NCBI RefSeq assembly: GCF_041103235.1
Contig: NZ_JBGCUN010000003.1
Location: forward strand, 124,001-188,000
Direction of reading: 5' to 3'
DNA: 64,000 bases
Source: Yoonia sp. R2331
Lineage (GTDB): Bacteria; Pseudomonadota; Alphaproteobacteria; Rhodobacterales; Rhodobacteraceae
In this document: positions 7,949 through 17,191 of the stretch, in pieces
How positions within the stretch are numbered: position 1 is the stretch's first letter
Layout: each line of letters opens with the position of its first letter
Notes under the pieces: generated by a model
Seen by the model: only the letters and a program-made list of their open reading frames with translations
Databases searched by the model: none
What the model was told of the DNA's origin: nothing
Program-made: the position numbers and the translations under genes

Positions 7949-9123
7949 CCGATTTCACCATCGCCAGCTTCAACGTCAAAAACCTGATCGAGGCAGATCA
8001 GGAATACTACAAATTCGAACGCTACACGCCCGAAGAACATGCGTGGAAACAAAGCTGGCTCGCCGATCAGGTGCTGACACTGAACGCTGATGTCGTCTGC
8101 TTTCAGGAAATCTTTTCCCTCATTTCCCTTCAGGACGTGATTGCAGAAGCGGACGCCGCGGGCATCGCCGCCAATGACGCGAATATCCCCGACCCGTCGC
8201 GCCGTTACGCGCGCAAGGCGATCTTTCGCAAACTGGCTTACGAACCTTATGCCGACGCGCCCTTGGCCTTTGCCGCCAACGCCAATGATGGCGCACCGGG
8301 CCAGCGCCGCCCGGGCCTTGCGGTGCTGTCGCGCCGTGGTTTTGTGGGCCAGCCGACAATCATTCAGGACCTCGTCCAACCTCTTGTGATCCCCTTCGGC
8401 CCGGACGGGCAGTTCACCCTGCGCCGCCTGTCGCGCCCGATCCTGCGGGTGCGTGTGCCGGTAGGCGATCAGGTTGTGACCGTCTTCAACTGCCACCTCA
8501 AGTCCAAGCTGGGCGAATATGACAACCCCGATGGCCTGCCCGTCCCACCCGCCGCTGATCTGACTAACTACGACCCCGCCGCCCGCGCGCTAGGGAGCTT
8601 GCGCGCCGGTCTGCGCCGCATGGCAGAGGCTTGGGTGCTGCGCCGCGCGATCATAGACGATCTGTCAGCGGGCAACCCCGTCATGGTGCTGGGCGACTTC
8701 AACGATGGCGAACACGCGGTGTCGACGGAAATCATCTCGGGCGAGGTGCCGTTCAAGAACTACGCCTGGATGCGCCGCCACGATGCCAAACACTCCGGCG
8801 ACCGCTACAAGGATCACGAGAACGACCAAATTCAGGCCGATATCACCCGTTATCGCCTGCATTCGGCAGAGAAACTTTTCGTCCGCAAATCCGCCCGCGA
8901 CATGGTTTATACTTCGGCCTTTGGCGGCGTCTTTGAGAGCATTGACCAGATCTTCATGTCCGACCACTTCAACCCCGACAACGCGGACCGTCTGGGCGAG
9001 ATGTCGTATTTCAGCGTCCTCAATGACCACTTGACCGACGGCAGCCACCCAGAGGCACCCTATAACAAGCTGGCCTCCGACCACGGCCAGATCATGGCGC
9101 ATATGACCATCCACGATGACTGA
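7945..9123 (+). CDS. Endonuclease/exonuclease/phosphatase (EEP) family protein
   Basis: A 392-residue metal-dependent phosphodiesterase-fold protein. Motifs seen: IASFNVKNL at the N-terminus, CFQEI (metal-binding Glu), NCHLKSK, VLGDFNDGE and the C-terminal SDHGQI. No signal peptide is visible, so it is probably cytoplasmic. The family includes nucleases, lipid phosphatases and sphingomyelinases, and the sequence does not tell which. Its presence in the middle of an apparently metabolic operon is unusual. It overlaps the genes on both sides (4 bases before, 8 after). Confidence 0.85.
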   Translation: MTDFTIASFNVKNLIEADQEYYKFERYTPEEHAWKQSWLADQVLTLNADVVCFQEIFSLISLQDVIAEADAAGIAANDANIPDPSRRYARKAIFRKLAYEPYADAPLAFAANANDGAPGQRRPGLAVLSRRGFVGQPTIIQDLVQPLVIPFGPDGQFTLRRLSRPILRVRVPVGDQVVTVFNCHLKSKLGEYDNPDGLPVPPAADLTNYDPAARALGSLRAGLRRMAEAWVLRRAIIDDLSAGNPVMVLGDFNDGEHAVSTEIISGEVPFKNYAWMRRHDAKHSGDRYKDHENDQIQADITRYRLHSAEKLFVRKSARDMVYTSAFGGVFESIDQIFMSDHFNPDNADRLGEMSYFSVLNDHLTDGSHPEAPYNKLASDHGQIMAHMTIHDD

Positions 9124-9916
9124 CACCCACACGATCACCCGCGACGGGGTCAATCTGCACGTCGAAACCGCAGGTCCAGCTAATGGCCCTACGATCATGT
9201 TCTCCAACTCGCTGGGCAGCACGCTGCACCTGTGGGATCAGGTCTTGCCGCACCTGCCTGTGGGTCTGCGGATCATCCGCTACGACATGCGCGGGCATGG
9301 AAAATCTGATGTGCCGCCGGGTCCCTATAGCATGGGCGCGCTGGTCGCAGATGCAGAGGCCATTTGTGACGCGCTGGCGGTAAAGGACGCGCTCTTTGTC
9401 GGGCTTTCGGTCGGCGGCATGGTGGCGCAGGGACTGGCAGTTAAACGGCTTGACTTGATCCGGGCACTGGTGCTGTCCAACACCGCCGCCAAGATCGGCA
9501 CACCCAAGCTGTGGCAAGACCGGATCGACATGATCCAGACACACGGTATGGCGGCAATGGCGCAGTCCGTGATGCCCCGCTGGTTCGGGCGCGATTTCTA
9601 CGGCACCCCTGCCATGCAGCCGTGGCAAGAGATGCTCGCCGGTGTTGACCCCGTCGGCTATACCGGCGTTTGTGCCGCCATCGCGGGCACCGATTTCTAC
9701 ACACCCACATCCGGCCTGCGTCTGCCTTGCCTTGGCATCACCGGGTCAGAGGATAAATCGACACCCCCCGATCTGGTGCGCGAGACCATTGAGCTGATCC
9801 CGGGGTCCGACTTTCAGATCATGCGCCGGCTGGGTCATTTGCCCTGTGTCGAGGATCCCGCCGGTTATGCCGCCCCGTTGAACGGCTTTATCGAACGCAC
9901 CGGTCATCTGACGTGA
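9116..9916 (+). CDS. Alpha/beta hydrolase, 3-oxoadipate enol-lactonase-like
   Basis: A 266-residue alpha/beta hydrolase resembling PcaD. The nucleophile is Ser98 in GLSVGG, the acid lies in TGSEDKSTPP and the base in RRLGHLPCVEDP. The N-terminal stretch FSNSLGSTLHLWD and RYDMRGHGKSD match enol-lactonases well. No other protocatechuate-pathway gene is nearby, so a role in the beta-ketoadipate pathway is not supported by context and the enzyme may open another lactone or ester. It overlaps the preceding gene by 8 bases and the following one by 4. Confidence 0.82.
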   Translation: MTDTHTITRDGVNLHVETAGPANGPTIMFSNSLGSTLHLWDQVLPHLPVGLRIIRYDMRGHGKSDVPPGPYSMGALVADAEAICDALAVKDALFVGLSVGGMVAQGLAVKRLDLIRALVLSNTAAKIGTPKLWQDRIDMIQTHGMAAMAQSVMPRWFGRDFYGTPAMQPWQEMLAGVDPVGYTGVCAAIAGTDFYTPTSGLRLPCLGITGSEDKSTPPDLVRETIELIPGSDFQIMRRLGHLPCVEDPAGYAAPLNGFIERTGHLT

Positions 9917-10758
9917 CCGCACTGACTCTTGGTTTGATCGCGGCCCTTTGCTGGGGGTTTCACGACATCTGCGTGCGGTTCGTCAGCCAGTCCGTGCCGC
10001 TATTGGCGTCCCTGCTGATGGTGCTGGTCGTGGGACTGTTGTTCCATCTGGGGCTGATGGTGGCGCTGGACGGGTTCGCAGCCCTGCCCGCGCCCGCCCT
10101 TGGCCTTTCGGTCCTGTCGGGCGGCTTTTTTCTGATGGCGAGCCTTGGCCTTTATGGCGCGTTCCAGCGCGGGCCCGTGCGTCTGGTGGCCCCGATCATT
10201 GCCAGCTATCCGATCTTGTCGGTGGGCTGGGCCGCGATAGGCGGTGCGACAATCCACCCACTGCAATGGCTTGCCGTGCTGGCGATCGTCGTGGGCGTCT
10301 CCGTGGTGGCGGCGCTGGCGGACGATGGCACGGGCGATGTGCCGCCAAAGGGGCGCACGATTCTACTATCGGCGATCTCTGCGGTGGGGTTTGCCAGCAC
10401 ATTCGCACTGGGACAATGGGCCACAACGCTCGCCTCTGACCTGCCGGTTACGCTGGTCACGCGGATTGTGGCGATTGTTCTGTTGGTGACAATCATCTGG
10501 TCTTACGGACTTCCGCTTTGGCCCGAACGCCGCGCCTGGCCTGTCTTGTCGTTGATGGGACTGGCCGACGGCATCGCCCTTTATTGCATGTTCTCGGCCG
10601 GTGATCTGGCTGATGCGCAATACGCAGCTGTCGCCGCCTCGACATTTGGTTTGCTGACGATTGTCGGGGCCTGGGTGTTCCTGCGCGAACCCATGCGCTC
10701 GGCCCAATGGGTTGGCTGTGCCGTGGCCTTTGCAGGAATCGGATATCTTGCAATTTAA
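9913..10758 (+). CDS. EamA/DMT-family transporter
   Basis: A 281-residue very hydrophobic protein with about ten membrane segments in two homologous halves, the pattern of the drug/metabolite (EamA) exporters. The start is GTG at 9913, overlapping the stop of the hydrolase gene in GTGA. It is the last of the six overlapped genes and may move a substrate or product of the enzymes encoded upstream, by context only. Direction and substrate are unknown. Confidence 0.87.
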   Translation: MTALTLGLIAALCWGFHDICVRFVSQSVPLLASLLMVLVVGLLFHLGLMVALDGFAALPAPALGLSVLSGGFFLMASLGLYGAFQRGPVRLVAPIIASYPILSVGWAAIGGATIHPLQWLAVLAIVVGVSVVAALADDGTGDVPPKGRTILLSAISAVGFASTFALGQWATTLASDLPVTLVTRIVAIVLLVTIIWSYGLPLWPERRAWPVLSLMGLADGIALYCMFSAGDLADAQYAAVAASTFGLLTIVGAWVFLREPMRSAQWVGCAVAFAGIGYLAI

Positions 10759-10819
10759 AATCGTCGTTGCAATCTGAACTGGTCAGTCTATTTCTGGAGG
10801 ACCGCTAAGGATCCAGACC

Positions 10820-12070
10820 ATGGACAAGAACCGCTTACCAATCATCTTTATCCTGATCTCTGTCGTGCTCGACAGTATGGGGATCGGGCTGATCATGCCG
10901 GTCATGCCTGACCTCATTCAGGAAGTCGGCGACTTCGACCTTGCCAACGCGGCGATCTGGGGCGGCATCTTGACTACGATCTTTGCGGTCATGCAGTTTC
11001 TCTTTGGTCCCACCATCGGAAGTCTCTCTGACCGCTTCGGTCGCAGGCCCGTGCTGCTTATCAGTCTGGCCGTTATGGCCTTCGACTATGTGCTGATGGC
11101 CGTGGCGGGCACCATGACGCTGCTGATTATCGGGCGTATCTTGGGCGGGATCACTGCAGCCACGCAATCGACCGCGGCCGCCTATATGGCCGATATCTCT
11201 AAACCCGAAGAGAAAGCCGCCAATTTCGGACTGATCGGTGCGGCCTTTGGCGTGGGCTTTGTGCTGGGGCCGCTTCTGGGCGGTGTGCTGGCCGAATTTG
11301 GCACCCGTGCGCCATTCTGGGCCGCGGCGATCCTTGCGGCTGCCAACTTCGTCTTTGGCTACTTCATCCTGCCCGAAACGGTCACTGACAAAATCCGCCG
11401 CCCGTTTTCCATCCGCCGCGCCAACCCGCTTGGCGCGTTCCAGCACCTCTCGGCCCTGCCCGGCCTGACCCGCCTAATGGCGATCCTGTTCATCTATGCG
11501 GTCGCCTTTTTTGTCTATCCCGGCGTCTGGGCCTACTACGGGGCAGAGCGCTTCGACTGGAGCCCCGGCATGATTGGCCTGTCGCTGGGCATCTTCGGCA
11601 TCGGCATCGCCGTGGTCCAAGGGTTGTTGATGCGCCCGATCCTGTCGCGGATCGGCGAACGCAACGCCGTGGTGCTGGGCCTCTCCATCGACGTGCTGGC
11701 GTTTGTCGCACTGGGCTTTGTCACCAACGGCTGGATCGCACTCGCGCTGACCCCACTGACCGCGCTGGGATCCATCGCAGGCCCCGCCCTGCAAGGCATC
11801 ATGTCCCGCGCCGCCAGCGACGACCAACAGGGCGAGCTGCAGGGCCTGATCGCCTCGATCAACGCGGTCGCCACTATCGTGGCACCCCTGATCGTGACCT
11901 CGACCTTCTGGTACTTCACCGCCGACACCGCACCAATTTACGCGCCCGGCGCACCGTTCCTGTTGTCGGCTGCTCTGACGGTCATCTGCATCGTTATTTT
12001 CGCCTCTGCGCGGCAGCGACTTGAAAAGTCGCTAGGAGACAAGGCAACAGTGGCAAATACCACCAAATAG
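10820..12070 (+). CDS. MFS drug-efflux type transporter (TetA-like)
   Basis: A 416-residue major facilitator with 12 predicted membrane segments. The motif GSLSDRFGRRPV after segment 2 (residues 67-77) is the MFS motif A, and LDSMGIGLIMPVMPDL at the N-terminus is characteristic of the TetA/Bmr antiporter branch. It is likely a proton-coupled efflux pump; this branch in environmental bacteria often has no proven antibiotic role, so I do not call it resistance. It follows the EamA gene by 61 bases and precedes the alcohol dehydrogenase gene by 22. Confidence 0.87.
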   Translation: MDKNRLPIIFILISVVLDSMGIGLIMPVMPDLIQEVGDFDLANAAIWGGILTTIFAVMQFLFGPTIGSLSDRFGRRPVLLISLAVMAFDYVLMAVAGTMTLLIIGRILGGITAATQSTAAAYMADISKPEEKAANFGLIGAAFGVGFVLGPLLGGVLAEFGTRAPFWAAAILAAANFVFGYFILPETVTDKIRRPFSIRRANPLGAFQHLSALPGLTRLMAILFIYAVAFFVYPGVWAYYGAERFDWSPGMIGLSLGIFGIGIAVVQGLLMRPILSRIGERNAVVLGLSIDVLAFVALGFVTNGWIALALTPLTALGSIAGPALQGIMSRAASDDQQGELQGLIASINAVATIVAPLIVTSTFWYFTADTAPIYAPGAPFLLSAALTVICIVIFASARQRLEKSLGDKATVANTTK

Positions 12071-12092
12071 GACACCGACCAAAGGAGCACCG

Positions 12093-13175
12093 ATGCCCCA
12101 GATCAAAGCCGCCGTCTGCCGCACCCACGGCCAACCGCTGACCATTGAAACGCTCAGCCTGCGCGCACCTGTGATGGGCGAGGTAGAGGTGACGCTGAAG
12201 GCCTGTGCCATTTGTCATTCCGACATCTCTTATGCGGATGGGGCTTGGGGCGGCGATCTGCCTGCGGTCTACGGGCACGAGGCGGCAGGCCATGTCACCG
12301 CCGTGGGCGACGGTGTGCGCGGCCTTGCCCTTGGCGATCCTGTTGTCGTGACCCTAATCCGCGCCTGTGGGTCCTGCCCTTCCTGTGGCGCCGGAACGCC
12401 CACGATCTGCGAAACCCCCAACACCGCCGCCCCCGTGCTGTCAGACGCAGATGGCACGCCGGTGGTGCAAGCGATGAACGCCGGGGCCTTTGCCGAAAAG
12501 GTCGTGGTGGACCAAAGCCAGATCGTCAAACTGTCGGACAGCATCAGCATGGAGGCGGCCAGCCTTCTGGCCTGCGGTGTAATCACCGGCGTCGGTGCCG
12601 TGGTCAACGCAGCCAAACTGCGCGCCGGTCAGGACGTAGTTGTCATCGGCGCGGGCGGCGTGGGTCTGAATGCGATCCAAGGCGCGCGCATCGCCGGGGC
12701 CCGCCGGATCGTGGCCGTCGACATGTCAGAGGAAAAACTGCAGATCGCCCGCGACTTTGGCGCGACGGACACTGTGCTGGGCACCGATGACGCCCCCTGG
12801 CGTGCCGCCAAGGCCGCAATGGGCCGGGGCGCTGATGCCGTGCTGGTGACCGTGGGCGTTCCCGTAGTCTACGATGCCGCCCCGCGCTATCTGGCCTATG
12901 GCGGCAAGGTCATCATGGTCGGGATGCCACCCTCTGGCGCATTTTCCAGCTATGAAGCCGCCAATTTCGCCGCCGTCGGCCAATCCATGGTCGGCTCAAA
13001 AATGGGCGACGTGGTGATCCAGCGTGACATCCCTTGGATGGTCGACATGTATGAACAAGGGCGATTGAAACTGGACGAGCTGATCTCGAACACATGGTCA
13101 CTTGATCAGATCAACGAGGCCATCGCCGACACCAAAACCGGCAGTGCCAAGCGCAACGTAATCCTGTTCGACTGA
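12093..13175 (+). CDS. Zinc-dependent alcohol dehydrogenase (MDR family)
   Basis: A 360-residue medium-chain dehydrogenase. Catalytic zinc ligands are Cys41 and the GHEAAG motif at residues 61-66. The four structural zinc cysteines are present at 92, 95, 98 and 106 with the classical 2-2-7 spacing, and the NAD-binding motif is VIGAGGVG. The layout fits the class III/aryl alcohol group. AAAGGAG precedes the start. It ends the rightward run that begins at 5500, and its stop is only two bases from the convergent serB stop. The substrate is not known. Confidence 0.88.
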   Translation: MPQIKAAVCRTHGQPLTIETLSLRAPVMGEVEVTLKACAICHSDISYADGAWGGDLPAVYGHEAAGHVTAVGDGVRGLALGDPVVVTLIRACGSCPSCGAGTPTICETPNTAAPVLSDADGTPVVQAMNAGAFAEKVVVDQSQIVKLSDSISMEAASLLACGVITGVGAVVNAAKLRAGQDVVVIGAGGVGLNAIQGARIAGARRIVAVDMSEEKLQIARDFGATDTVLGTDDAPWRAAKAAMGRGADAVLVTVGVPVVYDAAPRYLAYGGKVIMVGMPPSGAFSSYEAANFAAVGQSMVGSKMGDVVIQRDIPWMVDMYEQGRLKLDELISNTWSLDQINEAIADTKTGSAKRNVILFD

Positions 13176-13177
13176 TC

Positions 13178-14050
13178 CTAACCGCCCACAAATTCTGTCC
13201 GCGCATAACCCTGCACGAACAAAAGTGCGGTCAGATCGCCGTGGTTCACCCGTATGTCGCACTGGGCCTGCACGCTCGGTTTCGCGTGTAGCGCTACGCC
13301 CATGCCCGCCCGGCGCAACATGCCCAGATCATTGGCCCCGTCGCCCACGGCCAGCACATCGTTTTCCGCAATACCCAGTCGCGCGGTGATCTCCTCCAGC
13401 GCCTCAACCTTGGCCTGCTGTCCCAGAATTGGCCGCTGTACCTTGCCGGTCAGCTTGCCGTCTGCGACCAACAGCGTATTGGCGCGGTTCTCGTTAAACC
13501 CCAGCTTGGCGGCTACTGCCGCCGTAAAGGCGGTAAACCCGCCTGACACCAGCGCCGCATAAGCGCCATTGGCTTTCATCGTGGCCAGCAACACCGGCCC
13601 CCCCGGCATCAGATCAATTCGGGCCTCCAACACCTGCTGGATGACGCCCTCCTCCAACCCTGTCAGCAATCCGACCCGCTCATCAATTGCGGCCTCAAAA
13701 TCCAGCTCGCCATTCATCGCGCGCGCTGTGATGCCCGCCACATGCGCGCCCACGCCCGCCTCTGCCGCCAGTTCATCAATGCATTCCTGCTGGATCATCG
13801 TGCTGTCCATATCGGCCAGCAGCATTTTCTTGCGGCGTCCCGCCTCTGGTTGCACGACCAAATCAACGCCCTGCCGCTGCAGGTCCTCCCAGACGTCCCA
13901 CTGATTGCCCGGCACCTTTGGCAAAGTGAACGCCGCGGCCTCGTCCACCGACAGCCAATCCACATCACCCCCGCCCCATGCGTTGCGCAGGCTGTCCACC
14001 AACGCCCGGTCCAAATTTCCAGGCTTGGCGATCAATGTGGCTACATACAT
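13178..14050 (-). CDS. serB: Phosphoserine phosphatase SerB
   Basis: Last step of serine synthesis: phosphoserine to serine. 290 residues. The HAD motif [19 protein letters not shown] carries the nucleophile Asp80 and Asp82, and [12 protein letters not shown] near the C-terminus supplies the metal-binding Asp. The N-terminal 75 residues form the small regulatory-type domain seen in long SerB proteins. It is transcribed away from serC-serA, separated by 154 bases that should hold both promoters, so the whole phosphorylated serine pathway is grouped here. Confidence 0.95.
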   Translation of the reverse strand: MYVATLIAKPGNLDRALVDSLRNAWGGGDVDWLSVDEAAAFTLPKVPGNQWDVWEDLQRQGVDLVVQPEAGRRKKMLLADMDSTMIQQECIDELAAEAGVGAHVAGITARAMNGELDFEAAIDERVGLLTGLEEGVIQQVLEARIDLMPGGPVLLATMKANGAYAALVSGGFTAFTAAVAAKLGFNENRANTLLVADGKLTGKVQRPILGQQAKVEALEEITARLGIAENDVLAVGDGANDLGMLRRAGMGVALHAKPSVQAQCDIRVNHGDLTALLFVQGYARTEFVGG

Positions 14051-14140
14051 CAGGTTTCCTATCGGCGTCAGTCATGTCGCAAAAAGCGGCTCAAGCGGCG
14101 ACTTAGCGCCATTTCTGCTGTTGCGAAACCCCCGCCTGCC

Positions 14141-14204
14141 CCGTAACCCCACCCGTGGGACACCCTTCCCCAACGAAGGGCGCATATCTGTAAGGATACC
14201 AGCA
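14141..14204 (+). ncRNA. Probable serC-leader RNA motif (two tandem hairpins upstream of serC)
   Basis: Just before serC lie two short hairpins: CCCA (14148-14151) with TGGG (14156-14159), and CCCTTC (14163-14168) with GAAGGG (14175-14180), followed by CGCATATCTG and the ribosome binding site AAGGA. A conserved 'serC' RNA structure is known upstream of serC-serA operons in Alphaproteobacteria, and position, gene context and G+C-rich tandem stems fit it. I assign it from memory of that motif; a covariance-model search would settle it. It would act in cis on the serC-serA transcript. Confidence 0.55.
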
Positions 14205-15347
14205 ATGGCACTATCAAAACCGGCAGCGCGGCCGGCAAACCCGCGTTTTTCCTCTGGCCCCTGCGCCAAACCCCCCACATGGACACTTGACGCTTTGTCA
14301 GACGCAGCCTTAGGCCGGTCGCACCGCGCCGCTGTGGGCAAGGCCAAGCTGGCCGAAGCGATTGACCTGACGCGCGAAGTGCTTGGCATTCCCGCCGATT
14401 ATCGCATCGGCATTGTCCCCGCCTCGGACACCGGCGCGTTTGAAATGGCGATGTGGTCGCTCTTGGGTGAACGCCCGGTACAGATGGTCGCTTGGGAGAG
14501 CTTTGGCGCAGGCTGGGTCTCTGACGTGACCAAACAGCTGAAAATTGACGCCACAAGCCATACGGCGGACTACGGCGAGATCGTCGATATGGCGGCCCTG
14601 AACTATGACAACGACGTCTGCTTTACGTGGAACGGCACCACGTCAGGTGTCCGCGTTCCCTCCGGCGATGTGATCCCCGCCGACCGCGCGGGTCTGACCC
14701 TTTGTGATGCGACCTCAGCCGCCTTTGCGCAGAACCTGCCCTGGGACAAGCTCGATGTGACCACGTTCAGCTGGCAGAAAGTCATGGGCGGCGAAGCGGC
14801 CCACGGCATGCTGATCCTCAGCCCCCGCGCGGTGGAACGTCTGGAAAATTACACCCCCGCCTGGCCGCTGCCCAAAATCTTCCGCATGACCAAAGGCGGC
14901 AAACTGATCGAGGGCATCTTCCAGGGTGCAACGATCAACACACCTTCCATGCTGGCGGTCGAAGACTACCTATTTGCGCTGAAATGGGCCAAGTCCATTG
15001 GCGGCCTGGATGCGCTGCGCATGCGGGCCAATGCCAATGCGCAGGCGATCTGGAACTTCTGTGCCGCAAACGACTGGATCGCAAATCTCGCCGCAGATCC
15101 CGCGACCCGCTCAAACACATCTGTTTGTCTGAAGTTTACCGACGCCCGTATCACCGACGGCGCGGCCTTTGCGAAAGCCGTGGCCAAACGGTTGGAGGCG
15201 GAAGACATCGCGCTCGATATCGGGGCCTATCGCGACGCACCTGCGGGCCTGCGCATCTGGTGCGGTGCCACGGTCGAAACTTCGGACATCGAGGCGATGC
15301 TGCCCTGGCTCGCCTGGGCCTTCGAGACCGAAATCGCCACCCTCTGA
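14205..15347 (+). CDS. serC: Phosphoserine aminotransferase SerC
   Basis: Converts 3-phosphohydroxypyruvate to phosphoserine with glutamate. 380 residues, the usual length for the alphaproteobacterial form. [13 protein letters not shown] at the N-terminus and [15 protein letters not shown], with the PLP lysine, are diagnostic. The reading frame stays open 300 bases upstream, but the start at 14205 (MALSKPAA) is chosen because AAGGA lies eight bases before it and the open part would run through the serB promoter region and the leader hairpins. It is followed by serA after 72 bases. Confidence 0.95.
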   Translation: MALSKPAARPANPRFSSGPCAKPPTWTLDALSDAALGRSHRAAVGKAKLAEAIDLTREVLGIPADYRIGIVPASDTGAFEMAMWSLLGERPVQMVAWESFGAGWVSDVTKQLKIDATSHTADYGEIVDMAALNYDNDVCFTWNGTTSGVRVPSGDVIPADRAGLTLCDATSAAFAQNLPWDKLDVTTFSWQKVMGGEAAHGMLILSPRAVERLENYTPAWPLPKIFRMTKGGKLIEGIFQGATINTPSMLAVEDYLFALKWAKSIGGLDALRMRANANAQAIWNFCAANDWIANLAADPATRSNTSVCLKFTDARITDGAAFAKAVAKRLEAEDIALDIGAYRDAPAGLRIWCGATVETSDIEAMLPWLAWAFETEIATL

Positions 15348-15352
15348 TACGC

Positions 15353-15399
15353 ATTTTCGACGAAAATTCGGGACCCAAAAATCTTCAACGAAGATTTTT
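15353..15399 (+). terminator. Two intercistronic palindromes between serC and serA
   Basis: The 72-base gap between serC and serA holds two perfect dyads: ATTTTCG-A-CGAAAAT (15353-15367) and AAAAATCTTC (15377-15386) / GAAGATTTTT (15390-15399) with a three-base loop. The second is a strong hairpin whose 3' arm ends in five Ts, so it could act as a partial terminator or RNA processing site that lowers serA relative to serC. The first belongs to a palindrome type seen again at 39595. The role is inferred. Confidence 0.55.
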
Positions 15400-15419
15400 C
15401 CCCGCACAAGGACATACCA

Positions 15420-17009
15420 ATGCCCAAAGTACTTATCTCTGACAAACTCTCCCCCGCGGCCGTGCAAATCTTCAAGGATCGCGGCATCGACGTGACCTTC
15501 GAACCCGACCTCGGCAAAGACAAGGACAGGCTTCTGTCCGTGATTGGCGACTACGATGGCCTTGCCATCCGCTCGGCCACCAAGGCCACCGAAAAGATCA
15601 TCGCCGCGGCCAGCAATCTCAAGGTCATTGGCCGCGCGGGCATCGGTGTCGACAATGTCGATATCCCTGCCGCGTCCAAGAAGGGGATCATCGTGATGAA
15701 CACCCCTTTCGGCAACTCCATCACCACCGCCGAACACGCGATTTCCATGATGATGGCCGTGGCCCGCCAAATCCCCGAGGCCAACGCCTCAACCCATGCC
15801 GGCAAATGGGAAAAATCCCGCTTCATGGGCGTGGAACTGACCTCCAAGACCCTCGGTGTGATCGGCGCAGGCAACATCGGTTCCATCGTCATCGACCGCG
15901 CCCAGGGCCTCAAGATGAAGGTCGTGGCCTATGACCCCTTCCTTTCCGAAGAACGTGCTTTGCAGATCGGCGTGGAAAAGGTCGAACTGGACGAACTACT
16001 CGGCCGCTCCGACTTCATCACGATGCACGTCCCCCTGACCGAACAAACCAAAAATATCCTCTCGGTCGAAAACATCGCCAAGCTGAAAAAAGGCGTGCGC
16101 ATCGTCAACTGCGCCCGTGGCGGCCTGGTAGACGAAGCGGCCCTCGCAGAGGCCCTCAAATCCGGCCATGTCGCCGGGGCCGCCTTTGACGTCTTTGCCG
16201 TGGAACCCGCCACCGAAAGCCCGCTGTTCAACCTGCCCAATGTGGTTGTGACCCCGCACCTTGGGGCCGCCACCACCGAAGCGCAGGAAAACGTCGCCCT
16301 TCAGGTCGCCGAACAAATGTCCGACTACCTGCTGACCGGCGCCGTGACCAATGCGCTCAACATGCCCTCTGTCACCGCAGAAGAAGCCAAGGTCATGGGC
16401 CCATGGATCAAACTGACAGAGCATCTGGGCAATTTCACCGGTCAGATGACGGATGAACCGATCACCGCCATCAACATTCTCTTTGACGGCGAAGCCTCCG
16501 AAATGAACCTCAAAGCTCTGACAGCTGCGACCATCTCAGGCATCATGCGCCGCCGGAACCCGGACGTGAACATGGTCTCCGCACCTGTCATCGCCAAGGA
16601 AAACGGCATCAAGGTCTCGACCACCAAGCAAGACCAGTCCGGCGCATTTGAAGGCTACGTCAAAGTCACCGTGGTGACCGAAAGACGCGAACGCTCTGTC
16701 GCAGGTACGGTCTTCTCGGACGGCAAACCGCGCTTCATCCAGATCAAAGGCATCAACATCGACGCCGAAGTGGGTGCGCATATGCTCTATACAACCAACG
16801 AAGACGTCCCCGGCATCATCGGTGCCCTTGGCCAGACCATGGGCGAGAACGGCGTCAACATCGCCAACTTTACCCTTGGCCGCGCGGCAGCCAATGGCGA
16901 GGCGATCGCCCTTCTCTACGTCGACGAAGCCGTGCCTGCCCCGGCCATCGCGGCACTGGAAAACACAGGCCTCTTCCAACAGGTGAAACCCCTGACCTTC
17001 GACATCTGA
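15420..17009 (+). CDS. serA: D-3-phosphoglycerate dehydrogenase SerA
   Basis: First step of serine synthesis: 3-phosphoglycerate to 3-phosphohydroxypyruvate with NAD. 529 residues, the long form with an intervening domain and a C-terminal ACT domain (starting near AHMLYTTNEDVPGIIGALG) that allows feedback control by serine. The Rossmann motif GVIGAGNIG and the catalytic region VVTPHLGAATTEAQENVA are present. It is the second gene of the serC operon and is followed by a clear terminator. Confidence 0.96.
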   Translation: MPKVLISDKLSPAAVQIFKDRGIDVTFEPDLGKDKDRLLSVIGDYDGLAIRSATKATEKIIAAASNLKVIGRAGIGVDNVDIPAASKKGIIVMNTPFGNSITTAEHAISMMMAVARQIPEANASTHAGKWEKSRFMGVELTSKTLGVIGAGNIGSIVIDRAQGLKMKVVAYDPFLSEERALQIGVEKVELDELLGRSDFITMHVPLTEQTKNILSVENIAKLKKGVRIVNCARGGLVDEAALAEALKSGHVAGAAFDVFAVEPATESPLFNLPNVVVTPHLGAATTEAQENVALQVAEQMSDYLLTGAVTNALNMPSVTAEEAKVMGPWIKLTEHLGNFTGQMTDEPITAINILFDGEASEMNLKALTAATISGIMRRRNPDVNMVSAPVIAKENGIKVSTTKQDQSGAFEGYVKVTVVTERRERSVAGTVFSDGKPRFIQIKGINIDAEVGAHMLYTTNEDVPGIIGALGQTMGENGVNIANFTLGRAAANGEAIALLYVDEAVPAPAIAALENTGLFQQVKPLTFDI

Positions 17010-17019
17010 CACCCCTTGG

Positions 17020-17050
17020 GGCGGTGCCATCCCGGCACCGCCTTTCGCTT
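17020..17050 (+). terminator. Rho-independent-type terminator after serA
   Basis: GGCGGTGCC (17020-17028) pairs perfectly with GGCACCGCC (17034-17042) around an ATCCC loop, followed by TTTCGCTTCTT. It starts ten bases after the serA stop, so it most likely ends the serC-serA transcript. Confidence 0.75.
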
Positions 17051-17082
17051 CTTCTGGCCAAAAAATATCCCCGCCGGAGGCA
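17048..17082 (+). repeat. Copy 1 of an intergenic repeat with core AATATnCCCGCCGGAGGC
   Basis: The stretch after the serA terminator (17048-17082) matches the reverse complement of 39616-39650: both have a pyrimidine-rich CTTC/CTTT start, then an A-run, then the core. Across the 21-base core (17061-17081 against 39636-39616) 20 positions agree. Similar sequences are frequent between genes in Rhodobacteraceae, to my recollection; function is not established. Confidence 0.6.
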
Positions 17083-17191
17083 TCCATCATCTCCCCCCTT
17101 CCCTTTCACCCGATCAGGGGCGATACGGGACGGCGGGCGGGGCGTTTTGGCCGCGTCAGCGGACAAGAGCGGCGCACGACGGACCCCAGCC

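Noticed and set aside
13905-14204. N-terminal extension of SerC by 100 residues
   Set aside because: It overlaps serB and the leader hairpins and lacks a ribosome binding site; the start at 14205 matches the family length.
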